DNA of 64,000 nucleotides from Arachnia propionica (GCF_037055325.1 NZ_CP146373.1:2604001-2668000); one strand, 5' to 3'. Positions 25,580 through 34,181 are shown, numbered from the stretch's first letter. A program made the numbers and translations. Notes: generated by a model from the letters alone, not told the origin.

Positions 25580-26676
25580 CGAAGCCCCATTACCGAGGCA
25601 ATTCGATTGAGCTGGATCTCATTCGTTCCCGAGTAAATCGAACCTGCCAGCGAGTTGCGAACGTCACGTTCAAGGCCAAAGGATTTCAGATACCCGCGGC
25701 CACCGAAAACCTGGACGGCATCCTGCGCAGTCCGTTGATGGGCACGGGACGCAATGACTTTGGCGATCGAGACGTCGAGTGTGGCTGAGCGGCCGCTGTC
25801 CACCGTTTGAGCGGCCCGGATGAGCCACATGCGCGCAGTATCCACCTGGATGCGCATCTCCGCCAACCTATGGGACACCGCTTGTTGGGCAGAAATTGGC
25901 TGCCCGAACTGTTGCCGGTCTCGTGCCCAACTGACACACCGTTGGACCCTTCGCTCCATCTCGCCCACGTTGAACATGAAAGAAAAGATGATCTCTCGTT
26001 GCATCACGTGGTCGAGCACCAAGAACCCACCACCCACGCGACCGATCAGGGCGTCTGCTCCCAATCGGCAGCCGTCCAGTACGAGCGTGGTGACCGGTGA
26101 CGCCTCCAGTCCCATGGTCTCCAAGGGCGGTCCTGGCGTGAGCCCCGCCGTGTCCGCAGGGACCAGGAATGCGCTCAGCCCAAGGGGTGAGGCACGATTC
26201 GAGGTTCGGGCGTAGACGACATACACGTCCGCCAGCCCGCCATTGGTGACGAATGTCTTGGAGCCGGTGAGTACCCAGCTTTCTCCATCTCGAACGGCTT
26301 GAGTGGACATGTTGAGCGCATCCGAGCCGACCAGCTCTTCGGTTATTGCGTGGGCCCCAATCACATCCCCAGATACCAAGCCCGGCAGCCATTGCATCTG
26401 CTGCCTCTCGGTACCAAAGTCGCTCAGCGCAACTCCTGTGGAGGCCATGGAAGTGACTGCGGAAAAAGCCAATCCGGCGTCCGTCCCCAACAACCCAAGC
26501 TCTTCCAGTTTCAGGCTCGTGGACTCTACGTTCAACCCGCCTCCTCCATGACGGCGAGCCACATGAGCACCGGTGTAGCCGGCTTCCGCGATCTCTCGCA
26601 GCGTGCCCGGACCGGAGACGTCTGGAAGAATGGTCGAGGCGTCCGTAACCGCACTTTCTACCACGGGAATCATCAC
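25576..26676 (-). CDS. Acyl-CoA-dehydrogenase-family flavoenzyme, probable L-prolyl-PCP dehydrogenase
   Basis: 366 residues with all three ACAD domains. In many ACADs the catalytic Glu is in the C-terminal Y-E-G-T; here it is IYSGTNEIQ, so the base must come from elsewhere, as in isovaleryl-CoA dehydrogenase and the prolyl-PCP oxidases (RedW, PigA, PltE, CloN3); Glu228 in VMQREII is the candidate. With the prolyl-AMP-ligase-like gene and free-standing carrier protein in the same operon, oxidation of prolyl-S-PCP to pyrrolyl-2-carboxyl-S-PCP is the likeliest role (inference). Ordinary acyl-chain desaturation is the alternative. Confidence 0.8.
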   Translation of the reverse strand: MMIPVVESAVTDASTILPDVSGPGTLREIAEAGYTGAHVARRHGGGGLNVESTSLKLEELGLLGTDAGLAFSAVTSMASTGVALSDFGTERQQMQWLPGLVSGDVIGAHAITEELVGSDALNMSTQAVRDGESWVLTGSKTFVTNGGLADVYVVYARTSNRASPLGLSAFLVPADTAGLTPGPPLETMGLEASPVTTLVLDGCRLGADALIGRVGGGFLVLDHVMQREIIFSFMFNVGEMERRVQRCVSWARDRQQFGQPISAQQAVSHRLAEMRIQVDTARMWLIRAAQTVDSGRSATLDVSIAKVIASRAHQRTAQDAVQVFGGRGYLKSFGLERDVRNSLAGSIYSGTNEIQLNRIASVMGLR

Positions 26677-26685
26677 CTCTCTTTC

Positions 26686-27060
26686 TCAGTATCCCGAGTA
26701 GCCGTCATTGCTGAGCACGTGAGCTTCCGTGCCCTGGATGGCAGGACAAAATACAGAAACGAGAATCAAGTCCTCATTCTCACCACCACACAGCACGTGA
26801 GCATCATGCTGGTCCAGCACGTAGACCGTTCCCGGGGTGATGTCATGCACGGTGCCGTCGGGTTCACGGACAGAGCCAGATCCCCCGATGCAGTAGCAAG
26901 CCTCTAGGTGATTCAGGTATTGCAATTTTGACTCGGTGCCGGCACGTACAACAGTGTGGGCCAGCGCGAACCCCATGGCGTCGGCGGCATTGATCAGCCG
27001 ATCACTGGTACCGGCTCCCCATTCGACTGTGTTGACCTCGGACCTGTGACGAGTGAACAT
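26686..27060 (-). CDS. Ectoine-synthase-like cupin (EctC family), stand-alone
   Basis: 124 residues, close to the 130 of EctC. Strong family pattern: MGFALAHTVVRAGTESKLQYLNHLEACYCI, PGTVYVLDQHDAH, SVFCPAIQGTEAH (each shown only in part). The three Fe(II) ligands known for EctC (Glu57, Tyr85, His93) correspond to Glu53, Tyr80 and His88. EctC makes ectoine by intramolecular condensation of N-acetyl-diaminobutyrate with loss of water. No ectA or ectB is present, so a cyclodehydration on a pathway intermediate is more likely than osmolyte synthesis. Ten bp upstream of the ACAD gene. Confidence 0.85.
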   Translation of the reverse strand: MFTRHRSEVNTVEWGAGTSDRLINAADAMGFALAHTVVRAGTESKLQYLNHLEACYCIGGSGSVREPDGTVHDITPGTVYVLDQHDAHVLCGGENEDLILVSVFCPAIQGTEAHVLSNDGYSGY

Positions 27061-27121
27061 GACTGTACTCCTTTCGGGTATGACCGATGTGTTATTTCAG
27101 TAGGTTTAGGTGAAGAAAGAA

Positions 27122-27937
27122 TTAGATGGGTGATGATGATCCAGTGCCTGTCAGCTCGGCCAGAAATTCACGGAAGCGAGGCAGAAGCCGGCCCTCAGCC
27201 AAGCCCTCCTCCACGGCCAGGACAGCGGCAGAGCCAATGATCGCGACATCCGCACCGGTCTGACCGACCTGTTCCACCTCACGGCGGCTGGAGACACCAA
27301 ATCCGATGGCTATCGGCGCGTCGCCGTGCCGCCGAATCTCTGTGACGGTGTCCGTCAACCCCGTCACATCCAGTTCGGCTGTACTTCCAGAACGCCCGAA
27401 TCGAGAGACCAGATAGACATAGGACGTGGCTTCTCGGGCGGCTTGGGCCAGCACTGAAGGGGAAGAATGCCTGTGATAGCAGGTGGTGACGATGGGCATC
27501 CCGACCGAGTGCGCGACTGAGATGGTGTTTGCTCGCTCCTTCGGCGGCATGCCGTGCAGAAGAATGCCGTCCGCCCCGGCGGCGGCAGCAGCAGCCAGCG
27601 TAGGTTCCAGCCCCCGCGGCCTGACGGTCCATGCCCAGTCGAGCAGAAGCACCAGTCGGGTCTGCCGAAGCTGAGGGCTGACCGTCCGCACGATACCGAG
27701 TGCGGATTCCAGGTCTGCACCGGCTTGCAGAGCACGGTTCGCAGAACGGCGGATAGTGGGCCCGTCGGTCGGGGAGTCTGGGAAAGGAACAGCCAATTCC
27801 ACAGCGGCAATGCCGAATTCGTCACATGCCAGCAGCAGATCGATCAGTTCCTCACCTGGCGGATCGCCTACATGAAGGAAGAGGATGATACCTACCTCAT
27901 CACCGGAAGCCCGGCGAGGTAGTGCCCGAGGTGTCAT
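27122..27937 (-). CDS. Tryptophan synthase alpha-chain homologue (TrpA-like), no TrpB partner
   Basis: Canonical TrpA cleaves indole-glycerol phosphate to indole and glyceraldehyde 3-phosphate. 271 residues from the ATG at 27937, preceded by GGAGGTG and overlapping the trpD-like stop (ATGA). Both catalytic acids are present: Glu47 (VELAVPFPD) and Asp58 (TDGP), canonical Glu49 and Asp60; the phosphate-binding GFGVSS and GSA motifs remain. Loop 6 reads SRFGRSG rather than SRxGVTG. With no trpB in the window, it may act as a free indole (or indole-analogue) lyase, like plant BX1/IGL. Confidence 0.88.
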   Translation of the reverse strand: MTPRALPRRASGDEVGIILFLHVGDPPGEELIDLLLACDEFGIAAVELAVPFPDSPTDGPTIRRSANRALQAGADLESALGIVRTVSPQLRQTRLVLLLDWAWTVRPRGLEPTLAAAAAAGADGILLHGMPPKERANTISVAHSVGMPIVTTCYHRHSSPSVLAQAAREATSYVYLVSRFGRSGSTAELDVTGLTDTVTEIRRHGDAPIAIGFGVSSRREVEQVGQTGADVAIIGSAAVLAVEEGLAEGRLLPRFREFLAELTGTGSSSPI

Positions 27938-28965
27938 TTTTTCACCTCCATCAGCTTGGGCCACGCGGAAGAGACGGACTCCAGAAGGACAACGGCGGAG
28001 CCGCTATGGATCACATCGATTGCCAAGGCGACCCCTTCCTTCAACGTGGCGCACTCGCCAGCAGCCATCAGACCCGCCCCTGCGTTCAGCGCTACGGTGT
28101 GGGTGGCCGTGTGGTTGAGCTGCCCTGTAAGAACCTCACATAGGTGGTGGAGCGCTGCCTCAGGTTGAGCGGCGGGCAGCAGGTCTTCCGGAGAACCGCC
28201 CGCAGGAACCACATCTCCCGGTTCGATGACTTTCGGGGCTGACCGCGGGGCACGGAGCCGAGAGGTGGTGAAGCTGATCAACTCATCTGCTCCGAAACGA
28301 CTCTCACAAATCCACAGGGAACGGCTTTCTTCGAGGTCGGCCCATGCCGCCGCACAGTCGAAGGGAAGACGTGACGAGACGCCAGTCAGCTGGCTGCTAA
28401 CCGGGACATCCGCTACGAATGGCCCCAACGAGTTGAAGAGCCGACCGAAGTGGCTGAGCCCCAAAGGCAGAATCGCCCGTGCCACCCGAACGAAAACAGA
28501 GGGATAGACTCCGATGCTCGCGAAGGAGAGCGGCCCCTTGCCTAGGTCGTCAAGGATTTCCCGGGCACTGTGCTGGAGATCCACCCCCAAGGTTCCTAGG
28601 AGGTCCAGGGCTCCCCTGCTCGAGGAATAGGACCTGGATCCGGTCTTGACGGTCGGGACTTTCAGGGCGGCGACCACCAGCGCGGCCGCCGTAGAGATGT
28701 TAAATGTGGAAGGTCCGCCTCCAGTGCCAACGATGTTCAGAGCTGTCGTCTGCTGCTTTTCAGTCAGACCTGGAGGAACCAAGCTACCGACCAGCGCTAC
28801 GAAGGTCTCGGGGGTGGGCATGCGGTTTGCCGTTGCTGCAAGCACAGCAGCAATCTCCACTCCCTCCACACGATGTTCTCGAACGTCATCCCAGAAGGCT
28901 TTCCAGGTCATCACGTCTGTGGGGGGCATGGCAAGAATCGATGCCACTCTCTCTGAGGCAGTCAC
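27934..28965 (-). CDS. Diverged anthranilate phosphoribosyltransferase homologue (TrpD-like)
   Basis: Canonical TrpD joins anthranilate and PRPP. 343 residues, usual length. The fold signature is clear (NIVGTGGGPSTFNIST; GADELISF), but positions that touch anthranilate differ: GTGGD lacks its Asp (80-84), the KHGNR motif is KTGSR (107-111; His to Thr, Asn to Ser), and HPAM is YPSV. PRPP-side residues (Lys107, Ser of NIST, Asp-Glu pair) are kept. This pattern points to phosphoribosylation of an acceptor other than anthranilate, or to a relaxed enzyme. Lies between the carrier protein and trpA-like genes. Confidence 0.87.
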   Translation of the reverse strand: MTASERVASILAMPPTDVMTWKAFWDDVREHRVEGVEIAAVLAATANRMPTPETFVALVGSLVPPGLTEKQQTTALNIVGTGGGPSTFNISTAAALVVAALKVPTVKTGSRSYSSSRGALDLLGTLGVDLQHSAREILDDLGKGPLSFASIGVYPSVFVRVARAILPLGLSHFGRLFNSLGPFVADVPVSSQLTGVSSRLPFDCAAAWADLEESRSLWICESRFGADELISFTTSRLRAPRSAPKVIEPGDVVPAGGSPEDLLPAAQPEAALHHLCEVLTGQLNHTATHTVALNAGAGLMAAGECATLKEGVALAIDVIHSGSAVVLLESVSSAWPKLMEVKK

Positions 28966-28976
28966 AGTTATCAGAC

Positions 28977-29240
28977 CTAATCACCTTGGCGAGAGGTCAC
29001 GAACTCAGTGATTGCCTGGATGCTGGAGAAATTCTCAGGATCGAGGTCAGCATCACCCACCGTGATGGAGAACTGGTTTTCAATCCAAGCGATCAGCTTA
29101 AGCAGGCCCAAGCTGTCTACGATCCCAGAGTTCATCAGGTCCATGCCCATGGTAATTTCTTCAGCACGGCCTTCGGGATGGAACTCAGTGATCAAGTAGG
29201 TGCGAATTTCATCAGCGATTGTTTGCTCATTAATGATCAT
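28977..29240 (-). CDS. Free-standing peptidyl carrier protein (RedO/PltL type)
   Basis: 87 residues from the ATG at 29240 (a TTG five codons upstream is less likely). Phosphopantetheine Ser at about 43 in SGIVDSLGLLKLI, with the D-S-L-G context and following IAWIENQF that are typical of carrier proteins loading proline for pyrrole formation. Lies 11 bp downstream of the adenylation gene, the same pairing as RedM/RedO, PigI/PigG and PltF/PltL. Activated by the cluster's own phosphopantetheinyl transferase. Confidence 0.88.
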   Translation of the reverse strand: MIINEQTIADEIRTYLITEFHPEGRAEEITMGMDLMNSGIVDSLGLLKLIAWIENQFSITVGDADLDPENFSSIQAITEFVTSRQGD

Positions 29241-29251
29241 TTCATGCCCTT

Positions 29252-30769
29252 TCAAGGAAGGTTCTCCTGTGGGAGGACTTCATGGGTGATGTGAGGTTCA
29301 TGGCGGTCAGCGAAGATGGCTCTACGGTCCAACTTTCCCGTGCCGGTCCTGGCCAGCGCATGGGTAGTGAAGGTGAACTGATCTGGAACCGCGGCCGCAG
29401 GCAATCGCAGGGCGCAGTGTTCCCTGAGAGTGCTGATGAGCGGTGGGCTCGGCGCGGCTCGCGCTACCACCACGACATGTTGCCCACCGCGGTCTCCCTG
29501 CTGGACTTGTGCGGCAGCCTCCACGATCTCAGGGTGTTCGGTTACGGTCTTTTCGATCTCGTCCAAGTTCACCGCGATACCACGGACTTTGGCCTGCCGG
29601 TCAGTGCGACCGGAGAGCCGGAAAGTTCCTTCCTGGGTGCGGACAACGAGATCCCCGGTGCGGAACCATTCCCGGGGGCCGGTACCAGTGCGGGGGTCCG
29701 GAAGAAATCTGTCGACGTCCCGAGAAGGATCGGTGTATCCAGCGGCGCCGAAAGGGGAGCGCACCCATAGTTCGCCGGCGCTCTCACCGTCTACGATTCC
29801 ACCAGCCTCGTCTAGTACGAGCACCTCTACTCCCGGCAAAGGCTGTCCGATCGGCAGCGGGACGACATCGCTCGGATCCACAACATGCATAAAGGTGTCG
29901 TTGGATTCCGTGGAGCCGTAGATGTTTACGATCCGTGCCCGAGGAAAGAGCCGACGGACGGTGTGCAGGGTGGCTGCGTCCACCGTGTCCCCCGTTATGA
30001 TGACGTGCTCTACGCTCACGCAGGGTTCAGAGACCTCAGACATTCCCGTGTAGAACAGAGGCACGGCCTGGATGACGTGCGCACCGTGTTTGCGTACCTG
30101 ATTCAGCACCGAGGACCCCCGCAGAGATTCCAGCTGGGTTGGGACCACCACGGTGCCACCAAATGACAACGTGGCCCAGATGTCCAGCAAGGAGATGTCG
30201 AAACTGAACGGGGCCAGGGAGAGTGTCGTGCGGTTGGCACCCAGGCCGAACTCCTCAGCGGCCCAGTCCACAAACCGATCGACGCCCGAGGGTGTGAGAC
30301 GCACACCCTTTGGTGTCCCAGTCGAACCGGACGTCGTGAGAATCATAAAGGTGTCCGTCAGGACGCGAACAGAAGCGCCGGCCTTCTCCTGTATGACCTC
30401 CGTACCATCCAGCCACGCTGCCACCCCTGCATCCTGGGCAACGGCATCACGTATCCCGGAAGGCAAAGTGCGAGAGAGCACCAAGGGCGGATGCCCGCCG
30501 AATAGACAAGCGAGGATACCGGTCAGGGTAGTGATGTCGCGGTCAGCGAGCACTGCCACAGGTTGCCCCGGCTGGACCAGCGTATGCAAGCGCATAGCCT
30601 CCAAGAGGTCGAGGGCCTGTTCGGTAAGCTGCCGATAGGTGACCGTACCCGCCCGGTGGTGGACGGCTATCGTATCCGGAGACTTCTCGGCTTGCTCCAA
30701 GATTCGACGGACAGTGGCGGACAGTCCGCAGAGTGTCACTTCTGTACGAAACGTTTCTCTGTGCGTCAC
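29252..30769 (-). CDS. Stand-alone adenylation enzyme, probable L-prolyl-AMP ligase
   Basis: Activates an amino acid and loads it on the adjacent carrier protein. 505 residues from a GTG at 30769 overlapping the dehydratase stop (GTGA). P-loop TSGSTGTPKG (146-155), FSFDISLLDIW (188-198) with the Asp that binds the substrate amine, IYGSTESNDTF (283-293), YRTGD-like WFRTGDLV, and core Lys in RTGTGKLDRR near the end. The STESND context after YG is what I recall for prolyl-AMP ligases (RedM/PltF/CloN4). With carrier protein and ACAD this makes a pyrrolyl-S-PCP module (inference). Confidence 0.83.
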   Translation of the reverse strand: MTHRETFRTEVTLCGLSATVRRILEQAEKSPDTIAVHHRAGTVTYRQLTEQALDLLEAMRLHTLVQPGQPVAVLADRDITTLTGILACLFGGHPPLVLSRTLPSGIRDAVAQDAGVAAWLDGTEVIQEKAGASVRVLTDTFMILTTSGSTGTPKGVRLTPSGVDRFVDWAAEEFGLGANRTTLSLAPFSFDISLLDIWATLSFGGTVVVPTQLESLRGSSVLNQVRKHGAHVIQAVPLFYTGMSEVSEPCVSVEHVIITGDTVDAATLHTVRRLFPRARIVNIYGSTESNDTFMHVVDPSDVVPLPIGQPLPGVEVLVLDEAGGIVDGESAGELWVRSPFGAAGYTDPSRDVDRFLPDPRTGTGPREWFRTGDLVVRTQEGTFRLSGRTDRQAKVRGIAVNLDEIEKTVTEHPEIVEAAAQVQQGDRGGQHVVVVARAAPSPPLISTLREHCALRLPAAAVPDQFTFTTHALARTGTGKLDRRAIFADRHEPHITHEVLPQENLP

Positions 30770-31626
30770 GACCCAACCGCCAACATCACATGCCCGTTCT
30801 TCACGCTGGTTCCCAAAGGACCTGTCACTTTGAATGAAACCGCCCCTTGCCCCGGCGACCCCGTTATCTCGCACCGTGAAACCGCGTCCACGGGCGTCGC
30901 AGCGGAAAAGCGGGCGGCAAGTCGCGATACGCGCCTGATGTCGTTGTCGGCGAAGGCGTTCAACACGGTCTCGAACGACGCAGCGACAACTGCCATCCCA
31001 TGAACGATCGCCCCCTCGAAACCTGCTGCCCGCCCGGCCTTGTCATCGAGATGGATGGGATTGTCATCCCCGGAGCACCGAGCGTATTCGACCACGTCAG
31101 CGTGGGTGAAACGCAGACTGCTGGTCTGCTGCATCCCCTCCCGTACTGGGTGTATGCGAGCAACGGCCGGAGTGTCCTGGTTGATCTCGACAGCGCTGAT
31201 TTCTTCCGGGCTGACGCCACCCAGGCGGATCTGTGCCCGTAGAACCGCAGCCACCTCTGCATGTTCCGCGGTATCCAGTGTGCAAGTGACCATGACGTCA
31301 GCACCACCAACTGCCGCGCGGGCCATCGTGATATAGCTCGAACTGGTGTAGGCCGTGTCCACGCTGAGCTCTTGCCGCAACTCGATGTCCTGCGAAACAT
31401 GGACCAAGCTTGTGTGTCCAGGAAAATGGTCCGTCACTAGAGCCTGCACGCATGGATGGGTAATGATGAAGGCGTCCACAGGACCGGGGCGGTTTAGCCC
31501 AGCCCCCCGCTCCGGGAGGCCGGCACATCGACGTACGAGCCGACGCAGCGTTGCGGTACGTTGCGCGTCTAGAACGGCCGTGTTTCGAAAGGGCAATTGT
31601 AAGGACTCAGATTCTGCGATGTTCAC
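30766..31626 (-). CDS. MaoC-like double hot-dog dehydratase
   Basis: 286 residues from a GTG at 31626 that follows AAGGAG at good spacing. Two hot-dog halves: N-terminal FAS1/HadA-like half without catalytic residues, and C-terminal MaoC half with RFTHADVVEYARCSGDDNPIHLD (split here only by eye) and FEGAIVHGMAVVA, containing the catalytic Asp and His. Expected to dehydrate 3-hydroxyacyl thioesters during chain extension with the KS, KAS III and ketoreductase of the operon. No enoyl reductase is encoded, so chains stay unsaturated unless a housekeeping reductase helps. Confidence 0.82.
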   Translation of the reverse strand: MNIAESESLQLPFRNTAVLDAQRTATLRRLVRRCAGLPERGAGLNRPGPVDAFIITHPCVQALVTDHFPGHTSLVHVSQDIELRQELSVDTAYTSSSYITMARAAVGGADVMVTCTLDTAEHAEVAAVLRAQIRLGGVSPEEISAVEINQDTPAVARIHPVREGMQQTSSLRFTHADVVEYARCSGDDNPIHLDDKAGRAAGFEGAIVHGMAVVAASFETVLNAFADNDIRRVSRLAARFSAATPVDAVSRCEITGSPGQGAVSFKVTGPLGTSVKNGHVMLAVGS

Positions 31627-31708
31627 GGAATTCTCCTTGGCAGATCGTTTTCGGGCAATCATCATCGAGGCAAGCATTGGTTGTTGTGCGGCAGGGACGC
31701 GCTACCAC

Positions 31709-32932
31709 TCAGACGACGACAAGGGCGGCATTGTGTCCCCCGAATCCGAACGAATTAGTAAGCGCTGGTCCGGGTCGGAGCTGACGGGAATCACCTGTCA
31801 CCACGTCTACGGGACATTCGGGGTCTGTGAGCGAGTGGTTCGCCACTGGAGGGACAATGCCTTCAGACACCGAGCGCACCGTGACGATAACCTCTGCGGT
31901 TCCAGAAGCACCGAGCATGTGCCCGGTGACGCCTTTCAAGGCTGTCACGGGAGGACTATGGTTTGTGAACACCCGATGGATCACCTGTGCCTCCACTTTG
32001 TCGTTTAAAGGTGTGGAGGTGCCATGGGAATTCACATGGGAAATCTCATCCGACCCCACCCCTGCTTCTGCCAGTGCCTGTCGGATGGCCGCCTCAGCGC
32101 CAACACCGCCAGGATGTGGCTGGGTGAGATGGAACGCATCGGTGGTGGACCCGTAACCCAAGACCGTCCCCCAGATCCGGGCACCCCTTGCTACTGCGTC
32201 CTTCTCGCGTTCCAGGACCACGAAGGCCCCGCCTTCGCCCATAACGAATCCGTCCCGGTCCCGATCAAAGGGGCGTGACGCTCCGGACGGATCCTCACGT
32301 CGTGTGGACAAGGCGTTCAAAGCGGCGAAGGCAGCCATGGTGACCGGGGTCAGGGTGCTCTCGCAGCCGCCCGCCAGCACCACATCAACGCGGCCGGAAC
32401 GCAGTAAGGTCATGCCATAACCAATGGCATCAAGACCACTCGCGCAGGTAGTTGCTACAGTATGAGCCGGCCCAGATATCCCCAAATGAATGGCAATCAT
32501 TGCAGCTGCCGCATTCGGCATTGTCATGGTCGGCATAAGCGGACTAACGGCGGATGGGCCAGCAACTGCGTATTGAGCCGACTCCCGATCACTTGCAGCT
32601 CGCCCACCCACGGCATTCCCGACGACGACGGCGACCCGAGTCGGATCAGCTCCGCTCACACCAGAATCATGGTAGGCCTCCACACCGGCTGAAACCCCCA
32701 GCTGGGCGAACCTGTCCATCCGGCGAAAATTTTTGGCTGACATACCTTCGGGTACCTGGGGACTGACTGCGGGGCTACCGAAGGGAACGGAGTGTCCGGA
32801 CGCCTGTAGATGAGGGATGATCTGAGTCGTTGGCTGGGCGCGGAGCGCACCCGCCCATAGGTCGGACGCCGTCGCACCGACGGGCGTCACAGCACCCATG
32901 CCAGTAATGGAGATGCGATGGGAATCTGCCAT
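31709..32932 (-). CDS. Beta-ketoacyl-ACP synthase II (FabF/RedR-like)
   Basis: 407 residues from the ATG at 32932, two bases past the oxoamine synthase stop. Catalytic Cys163 (TTCASGLDAI), His of VNSHGTSTPLND, and Lys/His of ALKGVTGHMLGASG are all present, so it can decarboxylate malonyl-ACP and condense. There is no chain-length-factor partner, hence FabF-like single KS rather than a type II aromatic PKS pair. Probably elongates an acyl or pyrrolyl chain on the operon's carrier proteins. Confidence 0.9.
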   Translation of the reverse strand: MADSHRISITGMGAVTPVGATASDLWAGALRAQPTTQIIPHLQASGHSVPFGSPAVSPQVPEGMSAKNFRRMDRFAQLGVSAGVEAYHDSGVSGADPTRVAVVVGNAVGGRAASDRESAQYAVAGPSAVSPLMPTMTMPNAAAAMIAIHLGISGPAHTVATTCASGLDAIGYGMTLLRSGRVDVVLAGGCESTLTPVTMAAFAALNALSTRREDPSGASRPFDRDRDGFVMGEGGAFVVLEREKDAVARGARIWGTVLGYGSTTDAFHLTQPHPGGVGAEAAIRQALAEAGVGSDEISHVNSHGTSTPLNDKVEAQVIHRVFTNHSPPVTALKGVTGHMLGASGTAEVIVTVRSVSEGIVPPVANHSLTDPECPVDVVTGDSRQLRPGPALTNSFGFGGHNAALVVV

Positions 32933-32933
32933 C

Positions 32934-34163
32934 TCAGAGGTCCTCAACGATTCCCTGACGTCGTGCAGCGGTCGTGAAGACTTCCGCGGCGGCGTTGATG
33001 TCATCCTGCGTGTGCATGGCCGTGATCGCGATACGCAGTCGTGCCAGGTTGGTTGGTACCGCCGGAGTCACCACAGGTAGTCCCACGACTCCGAGGTCTC
33101 GGCAGAGAGTGGCGAAGGCATACGCCTCAGCGTCGCTACCGATGATCAGTGGTACTACGGCCGTCTCACTATCGCCTGTACGCAGCCCAGACTCGGTCAT
33201 GATCGTCCTAAAGCGGGTCGACTCGGTCTGGATGTGCTTCACGCGCCATGGCTCGGATTCAAGGATGCGCAAGGACTCCAGCGCCGCGCCGACCTGCGCC
33301 GCCGGAAGGGCTGCTGAGAAGAGGAAAGGACGTGCAGCGTAGCGCAGGTGATATACGAGTTCCTCGCTTCCCATCACCCAGCCGCCTACTGACGGAATAC
33401 CCTTGGAGAGCGTACCCACTTTGATGTCGGCCCGAACAGAGTTGCCGAAGTGTTCTTCGATGCCTTTTCCGGTCTCACCTATCACTCCCAGCGCATGAGC
33501 TTCGTCCACCATCAGGAGAGCACCGTGCTGATCACATACTTCCCGCAGTTCAGGTAAAGGAGCGATATCCCCATCCATGGAGTAGACGCTGTCCACGATC
33601 ACCAGGCGAATTCCGCCGGCGGGTGTGCTACTCAGCCGCGCGTCCAAATGGACAGGATCGTTGTGGCGGAACCTGACCGTGTTGGCGCCGCTGAGTTTGG
33701 CACCGTCCACCAAGCTGGCATGGGCGTACTTATCGAGCAGAATCGTGTCACCTTCTCCAGTCAGCGCGCCGATTACGCCCATGTTGACCGCGTACCCGGA
33801 GGTGAAAACAAGAGCATTCTCGCGGTTTCCCCAAGCGGCAATCCGTTGCTCGAGTTCCCTGTGAATGGGCATCGTACCGGCGAGGGCACGAACGCCGTGA
33901 GCGCCTGTGCCATAGGTCTCCGCCGCCTCCTTGGCAGCCGCGATCACCCGAGGATCACCGTTGAGACCGAGGTAGCTATAGCCGGACATCATGAGTAGTT
34001 CGCGATCGCCCAGTCTGACGAAGGGTCGGGAAGTACTGGGGGCGTAGGGCACGAAGCTGTTGTAGTCGTGCTCGGTAGGCTCCAAGCGACCGACGCGGCG
34101 AATCGTGGCGTCAATGCGGTCTTGCAGTAACTCGGCGGACGAGATCGGGGAGGTACTTTTCAT
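32934..34163 (-). CDS. Alpha-oxoamine synthase (PLP; KBL/AONS family)
   Basis: Decarboxylative condensation of an amino acid with an acyl thioester, giving an alpha-amino ketone. 409 residues. PLP Lys254 in VGTLSKGIPSVGG, PLP Asp in MVDEAHALGVIG, and GTGAHGVRALAGT/HRELE of the family. Homologues act in biotin and sphingolipid synthesis and, as domains or proteins, in prodiginine pathways (RedN, RedL C terminus, PigH). Its setting between KS and phosphopantetheinyl transferase argues for chain release or pyrrole-ring formation here and not biotin synthesis; no other bio gene is nearby. Confidence 0.88.
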   Translation of the reverse strand: MKSTSPISSAELLQDRIDATIRRVGRLEPTEHDYNSFVPYAPSTSRPFVRLGDRELLMMSGYSYLGLNGDPRVIAAAKEAAETYGTGAHGVRALAGTMPIHRELEQRIAAWGNRENALVFTSGYAVNMGVIGALTGEGDTILLDKYAHASLVDGAKLSGANTVRFRHNDPVHLDARLSSTPAGGIRLVIVDSVYSMDGDIAPLPELREVCDQHGALLMVDEAHALGVIGETGKGIEEHFGNSVRADIKVGTLSKGIPSVGGWVMGSEELVYHLRYAARPFLFSAALPAAQVGAALESLRILESEPWRVKHIQTESTRFRTIMTESGLRTGDSETAVVPLIIGSDAEAYAFATLCRDLGVVGLPVVTPAVPTNLARLRIAITAMHTQDDINAAAEVFTTAARRQGIVEDL

Positions 34164-34181
34164 GGAATCGGTCCCTCTAGT

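Noticed and set aside
24177-28965. Ordinary tryptophan operon
   Set aside because: No trpE, trpG or trpB, genes interleaved with carrier-protein enzymes, and pocket residues changed.
32934-34163. Biotin-synthesis (bioF) assignment for the PLP enzyme
   Set aside because: Family match is real, but no bioA/B/D genes are near and the operon context is carrier-protein based, so an alpha-oxoamine synthase of secondary metabolism fits better.
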